NCBI GenBank assembly: GCA_016866385.1 | Contig: VGMU01000018.1 | Location: forward strand, 1-41,606 | DNA from: Bacteroidota bacterium | GTDB lineage: Bacteria; Bacteroidota; Bacteroidia; Cytophagales; Cyclobacteriaceae | DNA length: 41,606 bases | Direction of reading: 5' to 3' | In this document: positions 1-7,683 of the stretch, piece by piece | Layout: every line of letters begins with the position of its first letter | Position numbering within the stretch: the first letter of the stretch is position 1 | The notes under the pieces: model-generated | What the model was told of the DNA's origin: nothing | Database searches by the model: none | Seen by the model: the letters and a program-made list of their open reading frames with translations, nothing else | Translations under genes and position numbers: made by a program

Positions 1-1648
1 ACAAGAGTTCGTAGTACTCCCTGGCCATGCGGTTGCTATCAAATTCGGTACGCACGTCCTGCATTCCTGCTTGCACGAGGTCTCTCCATTTTCTTTTGTT
101 GCTGTAGTAGAGGGGAAGAATTTCCTCATTCATTATACGATACAGGTGTTCCAAATCCTGTTCGTCCTGATCTTCTACAGGAAGCTCATGGTAATTGGCC
201 TGAGGGACGATGAAGCTATTTTCCCCATGCCTTGCAAATTCACAAATCCAACCGTCGTAGGTACTGAAGTTGACCGAACCATTCATGGCAGCGGTCATTC
301 CCGAGGTGCCTGAAGCTTCTCTGGGCACTCGCGGGTTGTTGAGCCAAATGTCTGAAGCTTGTTTCAATCGCTTACTCAAGGTGAGTTCATACCCTACGCA
401 AACGGCTACATTTTTGTACTGCTTGCTGAGATGAACTAGGGAGTTGAAGGTGGAAATGGCACCATAATCCATAGGATAAGGCTTACCTGCCCAAATGATT
501 TGGATAGGAAGCTGTTTGTTGTTTACTAAGGCATTAAATTTTTCTAAATTCCTTGCAATCAAATCGGGCCTTTTGTAGGCAGCAAATCTTCTGGCCCATA
601 CCACAGTGAGTACGTCTGGATCGAACACTTTACCAGTTTGGTCTGCCACAAGCTCGAATGACCTTTTTTTAAGGTAGCGTTTACGGTCGTCGAATCCTTC
701 CTGGTCAGCTTCTTCCATAAATCGGTAAAGCTGTTTGTCTGTCCAATATTTCCAGTTTTGAGCATTAGTAATGGACTGAATGGCCGGGATATTGGCAAAT
801 CCTCCCCATAGGTGTCGACTGACTTCTCCGTGCAACTTGCTTACTCCGTTGGCGGCATGCGAAAACCGAAGTGCGGCAAGACTATGGTTAAATAGATTTC
901 CTTCCATTCCAGTGAGTGCTCGGATCTCTTCTAGGGAGTGACCATAGAAGTAACTCATTTTATCACAGAGGTGCATTTCATGTTTCTCGTTACCCGCTTC
1001 TTCAGGGGTATGCGTGGTAAATACCATTCTTTTTTGTACCTCTTCCTTTTTCCCATATTTTTTCATGAGGTAGAATGCGCAGCTCATCCCATGAGCTTCG
1101 TTGAGGTGGTAGAGGTCAGGATTAAATCCCAAAATATCGATCAGCATAGCGCCCCCAATACCCAAAATGATCATTTGGGCGATCTTTGCAGCGGTGTCCG
1201 AATCGTAAAGCTTGTGGGTGATGGTTTGGCTCAAGTAGTCGTTTTCGGGCAAGTCTGTGCTCAACAAAAACAGGGGAGCAGAGTGGAATACCTCTGGAGG
1301 CAAATAGTACGCCTTTACCCAGACGGGCTGGTTGTGGACAGGAACGGTAAATTTGATTCCTGTGTCCTCCAAGAAACTGTATTTTTTTTCATACCACTCT
1401 GGTTTGAGCGTTTGATCCTGATGTCTGGACTGATCGTAATACCCATATTTCCATACTATGCCTATCCCAATTAGGTTCTGCTTGAGTTCGTAAGCGCTTC
1501 GCAAATGGGAACCGGATAGAAACCCTAATCCACCACTGTAATTTTTTAAGGGCTGGTGGATGGCGTATTCCATAGAAAAATAGGCCACCGCTTTGGAATA
1601 TTTAGGTGCTGGGGTGTAGGGAAGGGTATAATTTTTAAATGAACTCAT
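1..1648 (-). CDS. glgP: Alpha-glucan family phosphorylase, partial (3' end beyond left edge)
   Basis: One open frame of 549 codons runs from the ATG at 1648 to the left edge with no stop, so the C-terminus is missing. The family (short GlgP type, GT35-like) releases glucose-1-phosphate from the ends of glycogen or maltodextrin in the cytoplasm. Visible landmarks are YFSMEYA with SGGLGFLSG near the N-terminus, LNEAH, RFAAYKRPD, and REASGTSGM about 100 residues before the cut. The last matches the phosphorylase cofactor motif E-A-S-G-x-[GS]-x-M-K, but residue 452 is Thr (codon 293-295) where the lysine that binds pyridoxal phosphate should be. The segment THTPEEAGNE also departs from the THTPVPAGHD form I remember for the family. 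The fold assignment is firm. Phosphorylase activity is doubtful: this may be a glycosyltransferase-like paralogue. A terminator at 1741-1760 separates it from the esterase upstream. Confidence 0.9.
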   Translation of the reverse strand, partial: MSSFKNYTLPYTPAPKYSKAVAYFSMEYAIHQPLKNYSGGLGFLSGSHLRSAYELKQNLIGIGIVWKYGYYDQSRHQDQTLKPEWYEKKYSFLEDTGIKFTVPVHNQPVWVKAYYLPPEVFHSAPLFLLSTDLPENDYLSQTITHKLYDSDTAAKIAQMIILGIGGAMLIDILGFNPDLYHLNEAHGMSCAFYLMKKYGKKEEVQKRMVFTTHTPEEAGNEKHEMHLCDKMSYFYGHSLEEIRALTGMEGNLFNHSLAALRFSHAANGVSKLHGEVSRHLWGGFANIPAIQSITNAQNWKYWTDKQLYRFMEEADQEGFDDRKRYLKKRSFELVADQTGKVFDPDVLTVVWARRFAAYKRPDLIARNLEKFNALVNNKQLPIQIIWAGKPYPMDYGAISTFNSLVHLSKQYKNVAVCVGYELTLSKRLKQASDIWLNNPRVPREASGTSGMTAAMNGSVNFSTYDGWICEFARHGENSFIVPQANYHELPVEDQDEQDLEHLYRIMNEEILPLYYSNKRKWRDLVQAGMQDVRTEFDSNRMAREYYELL

Positions 1649-1740
1649 GGACTAGGGGTTAATAGGACTCTAAAAGTACAAAGGATAGAGGGATTTTTCT
1701 GTGGATAATGCCGCAAGTCTTCTTCCCAATGTATAAAAAG

Positions 1741-1760
1741 AATAGCCCTTCGGGGCTATT
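1741..1760 (-). terminator. Rho-independent terminator after the carboxylesterase
   Basis: A perfect 8-bp stem (AATAGCCC / GGGCTATT) with a 4-base loop lies 29 bases after the esterase stop. Read leftwards, the stem is followed by CTTTTTAT, the expected U-run. It would end the esterase transcript before the phosphorylase gene. Confidence 0.8.
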
Positions 1761-1789
1761 CCAATCATTTCGAAGGTAGGGGAAAAGCA

Positions 1790-3451
1790 TTATGCCTGAG
1801 GGAGCGATTTTCTAGCTTCTCGGTCGGGATCATTTTGCACTTCGCTGTGGTCATTGAGCACCATGGTTTCCCCTTTTTCTGCGGTAAACTTGGGCCAATT
1901 GGGCAGCCCTCCCCCGTTTGGATTGCCTGTTCGCATAAATGCAAGAAGGGAGGCTGACATTTTTTCGGCCAGCGCACGGGGGCGTTGCCCGCCTCCGGTA
2001 TGGGTATACATTCGGTCTGTATTTTGGTACCAAAAACAGATGTCTATGCAGTGAAAGGCCCGCATTCGGCCATTGTATAATTGAGGCTCCCAGCCAAACC
2101 AGGCCATGTATACAGGGGCCGCTTGCTTTACCTTGGCATTGCCACAAGCTACGGCATTTTGGCGGCTAGAGGCTGCCAGAGTCATGATCTCTGCTGGCTT
2201 TTTTCCAGGAAAGTTCTTGGCATAGGCTTGATATACCTGTGCTGACTTATCTCCAAATCGGCTTTTCAAGGCCTCAATCGCCTCGGCTTCTCCTCCCGCT
2301 TCCAAAGCGGGATTGGTGCGGGTCTGTCCCCATTCGTGAAAGGTGGTGCAGATCATCAGCGGCATGTCATTGGTGTGATCGGCTGAACTACCAAAGAACT
2401 CCCCTTTAGGTACATGAACACCGTCAGCAACAGGACCAAATCCACCTCTAAATCCGGGCTGAGGAAACTCTTTGCGCATACGGTCAAGGGCTTTATTGGC
2501 GATGTCAATGTATTCTCTCCAAGGAATCTGTTGAAGCTTATCTACCTCGGCAGGAGTAAGCCCTGCGGTTTCAAGCACATAACTGCCCAATTTTTTGCTG
2601 TACTCCGCATCGTTGGCCCTGAGCATGCTGCCGCTCAAGGCAACACCCTTGTGTACGAATCCCTTGGATGCAGGCATGGCCATGGTACAAGTTACCTTGG
2701 CCCCTCCACCGGATTGTCCCATGATGGTGACATTGCCGGGGTCTCCCCCAAAATTGACGATGTTGTCCCTCACCCAATGCAGGGAGGCAATGATGTCTAA
2801 TTGACTGACATTGCCCGAGGAAGCATATTTTTCACCCCCTACCCCAGAAAGATCCGTGAAGCCAAAGGGTCCAAGTCGGTGATTGATGGACAAAAATACC
2901 GCATCTCCATTTTTGGCAAAATTCTCCCCGTGGTAGCCGTCTTGTTCTATTCCGTTGCCATTGGTAAATCCCCCTCCATGTAGCCAAACGAGCACAGGCC
3001 GTTTCTTTCCATCGGCCAGGCCATTGGTCCAGACATTGAGCTTGAGGCAATCTTCTGATACGTCGTCGTAGTTCCAGTGGTCAGCAAAGGAGTAGTGTAC
3101 ATTGGCATACCTTCTGTCCATAATCTGCGGAGCGGTATTGCCCCACCAAAGGGTATCCCTGATTCCTTCCCAAGGGCTGGGTTTCTGTGGAGGCATAAAT
3201 CGGTTTTTCCCAGAGGTATCTGCTCCGTAAGGAATACCAAGAAAAGTATAGACCCCGTGCAATTCGTATCCACGCACCTTTCCAAAGCTGGTGTTGGCTA
3301 CGGCGATATCATCGCCAATGTGCAGGTACTGATCCTCCTCCTCAGCCTTTGAGGGGGATCGAGAAATAGTAGCATGAGCAAAAGGGGCTGAAGCAAAAAA
3401 AGCAGAGCCTAGGCCAAGCTTTTGTAAAAAGGAACGTCTATTGGTAGCCAT
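1790..3451 (-). CDS. Carboxylesterase type B family, Tat-exported
   Basis: A 553-residue alpha/beta-hydrolase of the carboxylesterase/lipase type B family (PF00135), which hydrolyses carboxylic esters. The N-terminus has a twin-arginine signal (NRRSFLQK followed by a hydrophobic stretch to about residue 27), so it is probably exported folded. The oxyanion-hole segment WLHGGGF is near residue 160. The nucleophile is Ser247 in GQSGGG, the acid is probably Glu373 in TFHEWG, and the general base is His467 in FHCIDICFW. All parts of the triad are in the normal order, and the length is usual for the family. It starts at an ATG and stands alone, with a strong terminator behind it. The substrate cannot be read from sequence; plant or algal esters and para-nitrobenzyl-type esters are typical for relatives. 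Confidence 0.9.
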   Translation of the reverse strand: MATNRRSFLQKLGLGSAFFASAPFAHATISRSPSKAEEEDQYLHIGDDIAVANTSFGKVRGYELHGVYTFLGIPYGADTSGKNRFMPPQKPSPWEGIRDTLWWGNTAPQIMDRRYANVHYSFADHWNYDDVSEDCLKLNVWTNGLADGKKRPVLVWLHGGGFTNGNGIEQDGYHGENFAKNGDAVFLSINHRLGPFGFTDLSGVGGEKYASSGNVSQLDIIASLHWVRDNIVNFGGDPGNVTIMGQSGGGAKVTCTMAMPASKGFVHKGVALSGSMLRANDAEYSKKLGSYVLETAGLTPAEVDKLQQIPWREYIDIANKALDRMRKEFPQPGFRGGFGPVADGVHVPKGEFFGSSADHTNDMPLMICTTFHEWGQTRTNPALEAGGEAEAIEALKSRFGDKSAQVYQAYAKNFPGKKPAEIMTLAASSRQNAVACGNAKVKQAAPVYMAWFGWEPQLYNGRMRAFHCIDICFWYQNTDRMYTHTGGGQRPRALAEKMSASLLAFMRTGNPNGGGLPNWPKFTAEKGETMVLNDHSEVQNDPDREARKSLPQA

Positions 3452-3625
3452 AAGTGAATGGATTTTCCAAATAAGTTGGATACCAAATCACAGAAAACCA
3501 AGCCCTTTTTCCAATTTTACGATGGGGGAAAGCAAAAGAGATAAGCGGAGGATTTTTTATATAGCCCGATGCAGAAGCCTAGGCAAATCAGGGCCTGTAC
3601 GCAAAAGATAAATGGTGGGGCTCTT

Positions 3626-4867
3626 CTAGAAGGTGATGTTTACTTCTATTTTTTTCCCTTCCCTTTCTACAATTACTTTGGTGCTGTCCCCTTTTTTGAA
3701 GGCGCTTAGCGCCTTCATGTAGCCCATCATATCGCTAATCAGAGTGTCACCCAGCTGTACCACAATATCGCCTTTTTGTAGTCCTGCCAGTTGTGCGGGC
3801 TTGCCTTCTGAAACCCCGTCAACTCGCATCCCTTTGCCGTCATACAGGTAATCTGGCACTACGCCCATGGACACGGTAAACCTAGGAGTGTCGCTGGAAT
3901 CTTTGGTTTTGGTAAAAGCAAGTTTGGGGCTGCTGTCCAGCTGGATCACTAGCCGAGAGATGTATCGGAAGATGCCTACCAATCCTTCGTAGTTGATTTT
4001 CTCCGAATCATCCCCTGGCTTATGGTAATCTTCGTGCTGTCCAGTGAAAAAGTGCAAAACAGGTAAATCCTGAAGATAGAAAGAGGTATGATCTGAAGGG
4101 CCTACTCCCGATTCAGAAGGAACAAGCTTAAATCCCTCCGTATTGATTTGATTCAAAATCGGACTAAAGCTAGGACTAGTTCCTACTCCATGGATAGCGA
4201 GAGATTTTTCGGCATTCAGCCTTCCTACCATATCCATGTTGATCATGTAGTTGACGGATTTTAGGTCTAGGGTAGGGTTTTTGACGAAATAATTGGACCC
4301 CCAAAGGCCATTTTCCTCCCCGGAAAAGGCGATGAAAAGAACGTTGTTGTTGAGTTCTTGGTGTTTGAGGATGGCGGCTAGTGCCAAAAGCCCTGCTGTC
4401 CCGGAGGCGTTGTCATCTGCCCCATTGTGAATCGCTTCCTCCCCTCGGTGCAAAGAGCCTTGTCCTCCCATTCCCAGGTGGTCAAAATGAGCGCCAATGA
4501 TAATGGTTTTGTCTGCTTTTTTATCCAAAAAAGCAATCACATTTCTTCCTGTGATGCCTTCTCCTGAGGTTCCGATGACTGCTTCTTCATGGGGGTTGCT
4601 TGGTTTGGACACGGTAAATGCTTGAAAGAACCCATCTGTACCCATTGGGCTCAGTCCTAACTTTTCAAATTCTTGGGCAAGGTATTTTGCTGCCAATTGC
4701 TCTCCTTCTGTGCCAATAGCCCTTCCCCCCAGCTCATCGGCAGCCAAGTAGCTGACGTTTTTCTTGGAATAGGCTAGAAGCATCTCGTCTGTGGGAGGGC
4801 CATCACAGGTGCTACTGAGCAGAAGAATTAGAGAAAAGGGAAGGAATTTTAAAAGATAGGGTTTCAT
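3626..4867 (-). CDS. M28 family metallo-aminopeptidase with C-terminal PDZ domain
   Basis: 413 residues. The N-terminus is a signal sequence ending at Cys21 (LLSSTC), a non-canonical lipobox, so it may be a lipoprotein in the envelope. The M28 di-zinc site is complete: His127 and Asp129 (GAHFDHLG), Asp151 (NGADDNASG), Glu184/Glu185 (SGEENG), Asp212 (NMDMVG) and His260 (SDHTSF). Residues about 330-413 form a PDZ domain (VSEGKPAQLAGLQKGD). The family removes N-terminal amino acids from peptides, and the PDZ part would bind peptide ends. It is transcribed divergently from the TolB-like gene from a mirror-symmetric promoter region at 4886-4909. The exact substrate is unknown. Confidence 0.9.
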   Translation of the reverse strand: MKPYLLKFLPFSLILLLSSTCDGPPTDEMLLAYSKKNVSYLAADELGGRAIGTEGEQLAAKYLAQEFEKLGLSPMGTDGFFQAFTVSKPSNPHEEAVIGTSGEGITGRNVIAFLDKKADKTIIIGAHFDHLGMGGQGSLHRGEEAIHNGADDNASGTAGLLALAAILKHQELNNNVLFIAFSGEENGLWGSNYFVKNPTLDLKSVNYMINMDMVGRLNAEKSLAIHGVGTSPSFSPILNQINTEGFKLVPSESGVGPSDHTSFYLQDLPVLHFFTGQHEDYHKPGDDSEKINYEGLVGIFRYISRLVIQLDSSPKLAFTKTKDSSDTPRFTVSMGVVPDYLYDGKGMRVDGVSEGKPAQLAGLQKGDIVVQLGDTLISDMMGYMKALSAFKKGDSTKVIVEREGKKIEVNITF

Positions 4868-4885
4868 TGGGGTGCATATTTAGTT

Positions 4886-4893
4886 CAAAGATA
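4886..4893 (-). promoter_or_regulatory. Promoter -7 box for the M28 peptidase gene
   Basis: Read leftwards this is TATCTTTG, an exact match to the Bacteroidota -7 consensus TAnnTTTG, 18 bases before the ATG at 4867. It is one arm of a perfect inverted repeat with the box at 4902-4909. No good -33 TTTG was found at the usual distance. Confidence 0.55.
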
Positions 4894-4901
4894 ATAATTG
4901 G

Positions 4902-4909
4902 TATCTTTG
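4902..4909 (+). promoter_or_regulatory. Promoter -7 box for the TolB-like gene
   Basis: TATCTTTG matches TAnnTTTG exactly and lies 28 bases before the ATG at 4938. It is the reverse complement of 4886-4893, with 8 bases between the two arms, so the two divergent promoters mirror one another. Confidence 0.55.
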
Positions 4910-4937
4910 CGGGCTCATTCTTTTATCAAAGATTATT

Positions 4938-6041
4938 ATGATTAATCGCACCTACCTACTTATAGCCGCTTTCTTTCCTGCGTTTTTCTTTCAAGGGGCA
5001 GCCATGGCCCAAGGAGTTGGTCCCTCTACAGATTCTTTGTTGCTTCATCCAGAAGAGATGAAATACTTGAAGAATATCAAACAACTTACTTTTGGAGGGA
5101 ATAATGCCGAGGCCTACTGGTCATTTGACGACAGCAAACTGGTTTTCCAATCCGATTACCAAGGCTGGGGCAACTCCTGTGATCAGATGTTTTATTTGGA
5201 TTGGAAAAAGGACGATTTATCCAAAAACATTCCTAACAGGGTAAGCACAGGGCTGGGAAGAACGACCTGTTCCTATTTTTTGCCAGGGGACAAAACCATC
5301 GTCTATGCTTCTACCCATTTGGTAGATCCTGCTTGTCCTCCCGTGCCTGAGCGCAGAGCAGATGGAAAATACGTGTGGCCGATTTACGACAGCTTTGACA
5401 TTTTTACTGCGGACTTGAAGGGAAATATTCTTTCCCAACTCACCCAAGAGCCGGGTTACGATGCCGAGGCGACTGTTTCGCCAAGGGGGGATAAAATTGT
5501 ATTTACTTCCATGAGATCGGGAGATTTGGAATTGTACACCATGAATATCGACGGATCTGGTGTAAAGCAAATTACCCATGAGCTAGGTTACGACGGGGGA
5601 GCCTTCTTTTCTCCGGATGGAACCAAGCTGGTATGGAGAGCTTCTCGACCACAAAGCCCTGAGGCCATTCAAGAATACAAAGACCTACTCAAGGAAGGCC
5701 TGGTGAAGCCTACAGACATGGAGCTTTATGTGGCCAATGCCGACGGGACAGACATTCGGAAAATCACCAGTTTAGGGAAGGCCAACTGGGCCCCTTTCTT
5801 CCATCCTTCTGGCAAAAAACTCATCTTTGCCTCCAACCACCAGACCCAGCGGGGCTATCCTTTCAATCTTTTTATGATTAACTTGGATGGCACTGGACTT
5901 ACGCGGATTACCCATGACGGGACCTTTGATGCCTTTCCCGTATTTTCCAATGACGGCAAATACCTGGTCTTTGCCTCCAATCGGAACAATGGAGGCACGA
6001 GAGATACCAATCTCTTTGTTGCCGAATGGATAGGAGATTGA
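4938..6041 (+). CDS. Secreted TolB-like / PD40 beta-propeller protein
   Basis: 367 residues with a cleavable signal peptide (hydrophobic to about residue 23, cleavage near AMAQG). The rest consists of repeated blades of the WD40-like PD40 type: SPRGDKIVF, SPDGTKLVW, HPSGKKLIF and SNDGKYLVF, each followed by an aromatic or NADGT/NIDGSG turn. These propellers resemble the C-terminal half of TolB and the N-terminal domain of prolyl oligopeptidases, but no hydrolase domain follows. A periplasmic binding or scaffold role is likely. The gene is divergent from the M28 peptidase and convergent with the photolyase gene. Its partner is unknown. Confidence 0.85.
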   Translation: MINRTYLLIAAFFPAFFFQGAAMAQGVGPSTDSLLLHPEEMKYLKNIKQLTFGGNNAEAYWSFDDSKLVFQSDYQGWGNSCDQMFYLDWKKDDLSKNIPNRVSTGLGRTTCSYFLPGDKTIVYASTHLVDPACPPVPERRADGKYVWPIYDSFDIFTADLKGNILSQLTQEPGYDAEATVSPRGDKIVFTSMRSGDLELYTMNIDGSGVKQITHELGYDGGAFFSPDGTKLVWRASRPQSPEAIQEYKDLLKEGLVKPTDMELYVANADGTDIRKITSLGKANWAPFFHPSGKKLIFASNHQTQRGYPFNLFMINLDGTGLTRITHDGTFDAFPVFSNDGKYLVFASNRNNGGTRDTNLFVAEWIGD

Positions 6042-6067
6042 TTTTTGTGAAGCCTTAGGTTGATTCC

Positions 6068-7597
6068 CTACAATTCCTCTAGGCGCTGCAAATAGGATTC
6101 TGCTTGTTCTAGTACCTCCTGTTTTGCTGTCATTTTATCCCAGGTTCGGTAGACCATGCCAATTCTTGGGTTCTTCTCCAATTTTTCTCTGTGTCTGACA
6201 TGAAAATGCCAGTATAGGGAATTGAATGGACAAGCCCGATCTCCCACTTTCTTGTCTGCATCGTAGGCACAGGTACTGCAATAATTGCCTTGTTTTTTGA
6301 TGTAGTTGGCCGAGGAAGTATAGGGTTTGGTACCCACGATCCCTCCGTCGGCAAACTGGCTCATGCCGCGGGTATTGGTGATTTCTACCCATTGGATGGC
6401 GTCGATATAGATTCCCAAATACCAAGCATCTACCTCATCGGGATGTATCCCAGCGAGCAAGGCAAAATTGCCAGTGACCATTAGTCGTTGGATGTGGTGG
6501 GCATAGGCATGGGTAAGGGACTGGGTGATGCTGTGATTTAGGCAGTTCATTTTTGTTTTTCCCGTCCAAAACCATGAGGGAAGATTTCTCTCGTGCCCGA
6601 AGTAGTTAAGTGTAGCAAACCTAGGCATCTCTGCCCAGTAAATTCCCCGCATGTATTCTCTCCATCCCAAAATTTGACGAATAAAGCCTTCTACCTGGGC
6701 AAGGCTTATTTTATCTTGCTGAGTGCTCCAGGCCTTTTCTGCTGCTTGCACTACTTCCAAAGGCGAAATCATCTTGCAATTCAGGGAAAAACTCAAGCGA
6801 GAATGGAAAAGGTAAGGATCCCAAGTGGTCATCGCGTCCTGATAGGTACCAAAATTGGGAAGCAAGTGCCGACAGAAATGGTGGAGTAGGTCTAGAGATT
6901 CTTTTCTAGAGCTGGGCCAGGCAAAGGCCTCTGGGTCTAGGCTGCCAAGGGTCTTTACCCCTGCACGGCTGAGCTGATCGAGGATATTTCCTACCGATTT
7001 GGGATGCAAGCCTGGGGCCTGCAGCAGCCCTTTTTCCTTTAGGGGCTTTCGGTTTTCTTGGTCAAAATTCCATTGTCCGCCTAGTGGCTCATTTCCCACC
7101 ATCAATACTTGGTATTTGCGGCGCATTTCTCTGTAAAAAGTCTCCATGAGGTAGGATTTTTTTCCTTTAAAAAAATCCTTCAAAAACCCTCTCGAAGTCA
7201 AAAAATGATGGCTATCTACGGCATGGCTAGGAATGTCCAACTCTTGGCAAATAGATTGAAGTTGCTGCTCTAATCGATATTCGTCAGGGTATTGGTATTC
7301 AAAAGTTGAGAAGCTCTCTTTTTGTATGAGGTATTGGATTTGGGAGGAAAGGTCTTGACGGTTTTCAGGATCATCCAAGCAATAATATATGACTTGGTGG
7401 CCTTGCTCCTGAAGTTGTTTGGCAAACTGGCGCATGGCTAAAAAAAATCCCACGATCTTCTGCAGATGATGGACCACATAGTCTGTCTCTTGTCTCATTT
7501 CCATCATGACATAGGTCACCGATGGGTCTATGTTTTCCAACCAAGGGTGTTGGCTATTGAGCTGGTCGCCTAAGATCAATCGCAGGGTAGTTGACAT
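6068..7597 (-). CDS. Iron-sulfur (6-4) photolyase / bacterial cryptochrome (FeS-BCP, PhrB-like)
   Basis: 509 residues. It belongs to the deoxyribodipyrimidine photolyase-related family (PF04244), whose characterised members repair (6-4) photoproducts with light, FAD, a ribolumazine antenna and a 4Fe-4S cluster. The N-terminus (LRLILGDQLN) is the antenna domain. The FAD domain contains GWREYMRG, HAYAHHIQRL and DAIQWVEITNTRGMSQ. Four cysteines at 352, 440, 443 and 456 are the cluster ligands. Their spacing is identical, with an offset of 2, to Cys350/438/441/454 of Agrobacterium PhrB as I remember it. That is the main reason for choosing the ATG at 7597 rather than the TTG at 7648. The start codon sits directly after the T-run of a terminator hairpin (7598-7627). 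Confidence 0.92.
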   Translation of the reverse strand: MSTTLRLILGDQLNSQHPWLENIDPSVTYVMMEMRQETDYVVHHLQKIVGFFLAMRQFAKQLQEQGHQVIYYCLDDPENRQDLSSQIQYLIQKESFSTFEYQYPDEYRLEQQLQSICQELDIPSHAVDSHHFLTSRGFLKDFFKGKKSYLMETFYREMRRKYQVLMVGNEPLGGQWNFDQENRKPLKEKGLLQAPGLHPKSVGNILDQLSRAGVKTLGSLDPEAFAWPSSRKESLDLLHHFCRHLLPNFGTYQDAMTTWDPYLFHSRLSFSLNCKMISPLEVVQAAEKAWSTQQDKISLAQVEGFIRQILGWREYMRGIYWAEMPRFATLNYFGHERNLPSWFWTGKTKMNCLNHSITQSLTHAYAHHIQRLMVTGNFALLAGIHPDEVDAWYLGIYIDAIQWVEITNTRGMSQFADGGIVGTKPYTSSANYIKKQGNYCSTCAYDADKKVGDRACPFNSLYWHFHVRHREKLEKNPRIGMVYRTWDKMTAKQEVLEQAESYLQRLEEL

Positions 7598-7627
7598 AAA
7601 AAAAGCGCTTTTCATGTAAAGCGCTTT
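7598..7627 (-). terminator. Rho-independent terminator of lysA, abutting the photolyase start codon
   Basis: Read leftwards, a 10-bp stem AAAGCGCTTT (7618-7627 with 7602-7611) closes a 6-base loop and runs into a T-tract that ends at 7598, immediately before the ATG at 7597. It lies 57 bases after the lysA stop. Either lysA transcripts end here, or read-through transcripts carry a hairpin directly against the photolyase start. Confidence 0.75.
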
Positions 7628-7683
7628 GGGGCGGGATTGTTTGCCCAATTTTTATTTTATGTACCTAAGGAAAAATTTCTAGC

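Noticed and set aside
938-1474. A 178-codon open frame on the plus strand
   Set aside because: It lies wholly opposite the alpha-glucan phosphorylase, whose minus-strand frame carries clear family motifs; the plus frame has none.
2414-2800. A 128-codon plus-strand open frame inside the carboxylesterase
   Set aside because: Antisense shadow of a gene with a full catalytic triad; no motif or start context of its own.
7598-7648. Photolyase start at 7648 with a 17-residue extension
   Set aside because: That codon is TTG and the extension would translate the terminator hairpin. Cysteine positions match PhrB almost exactly from 7597.
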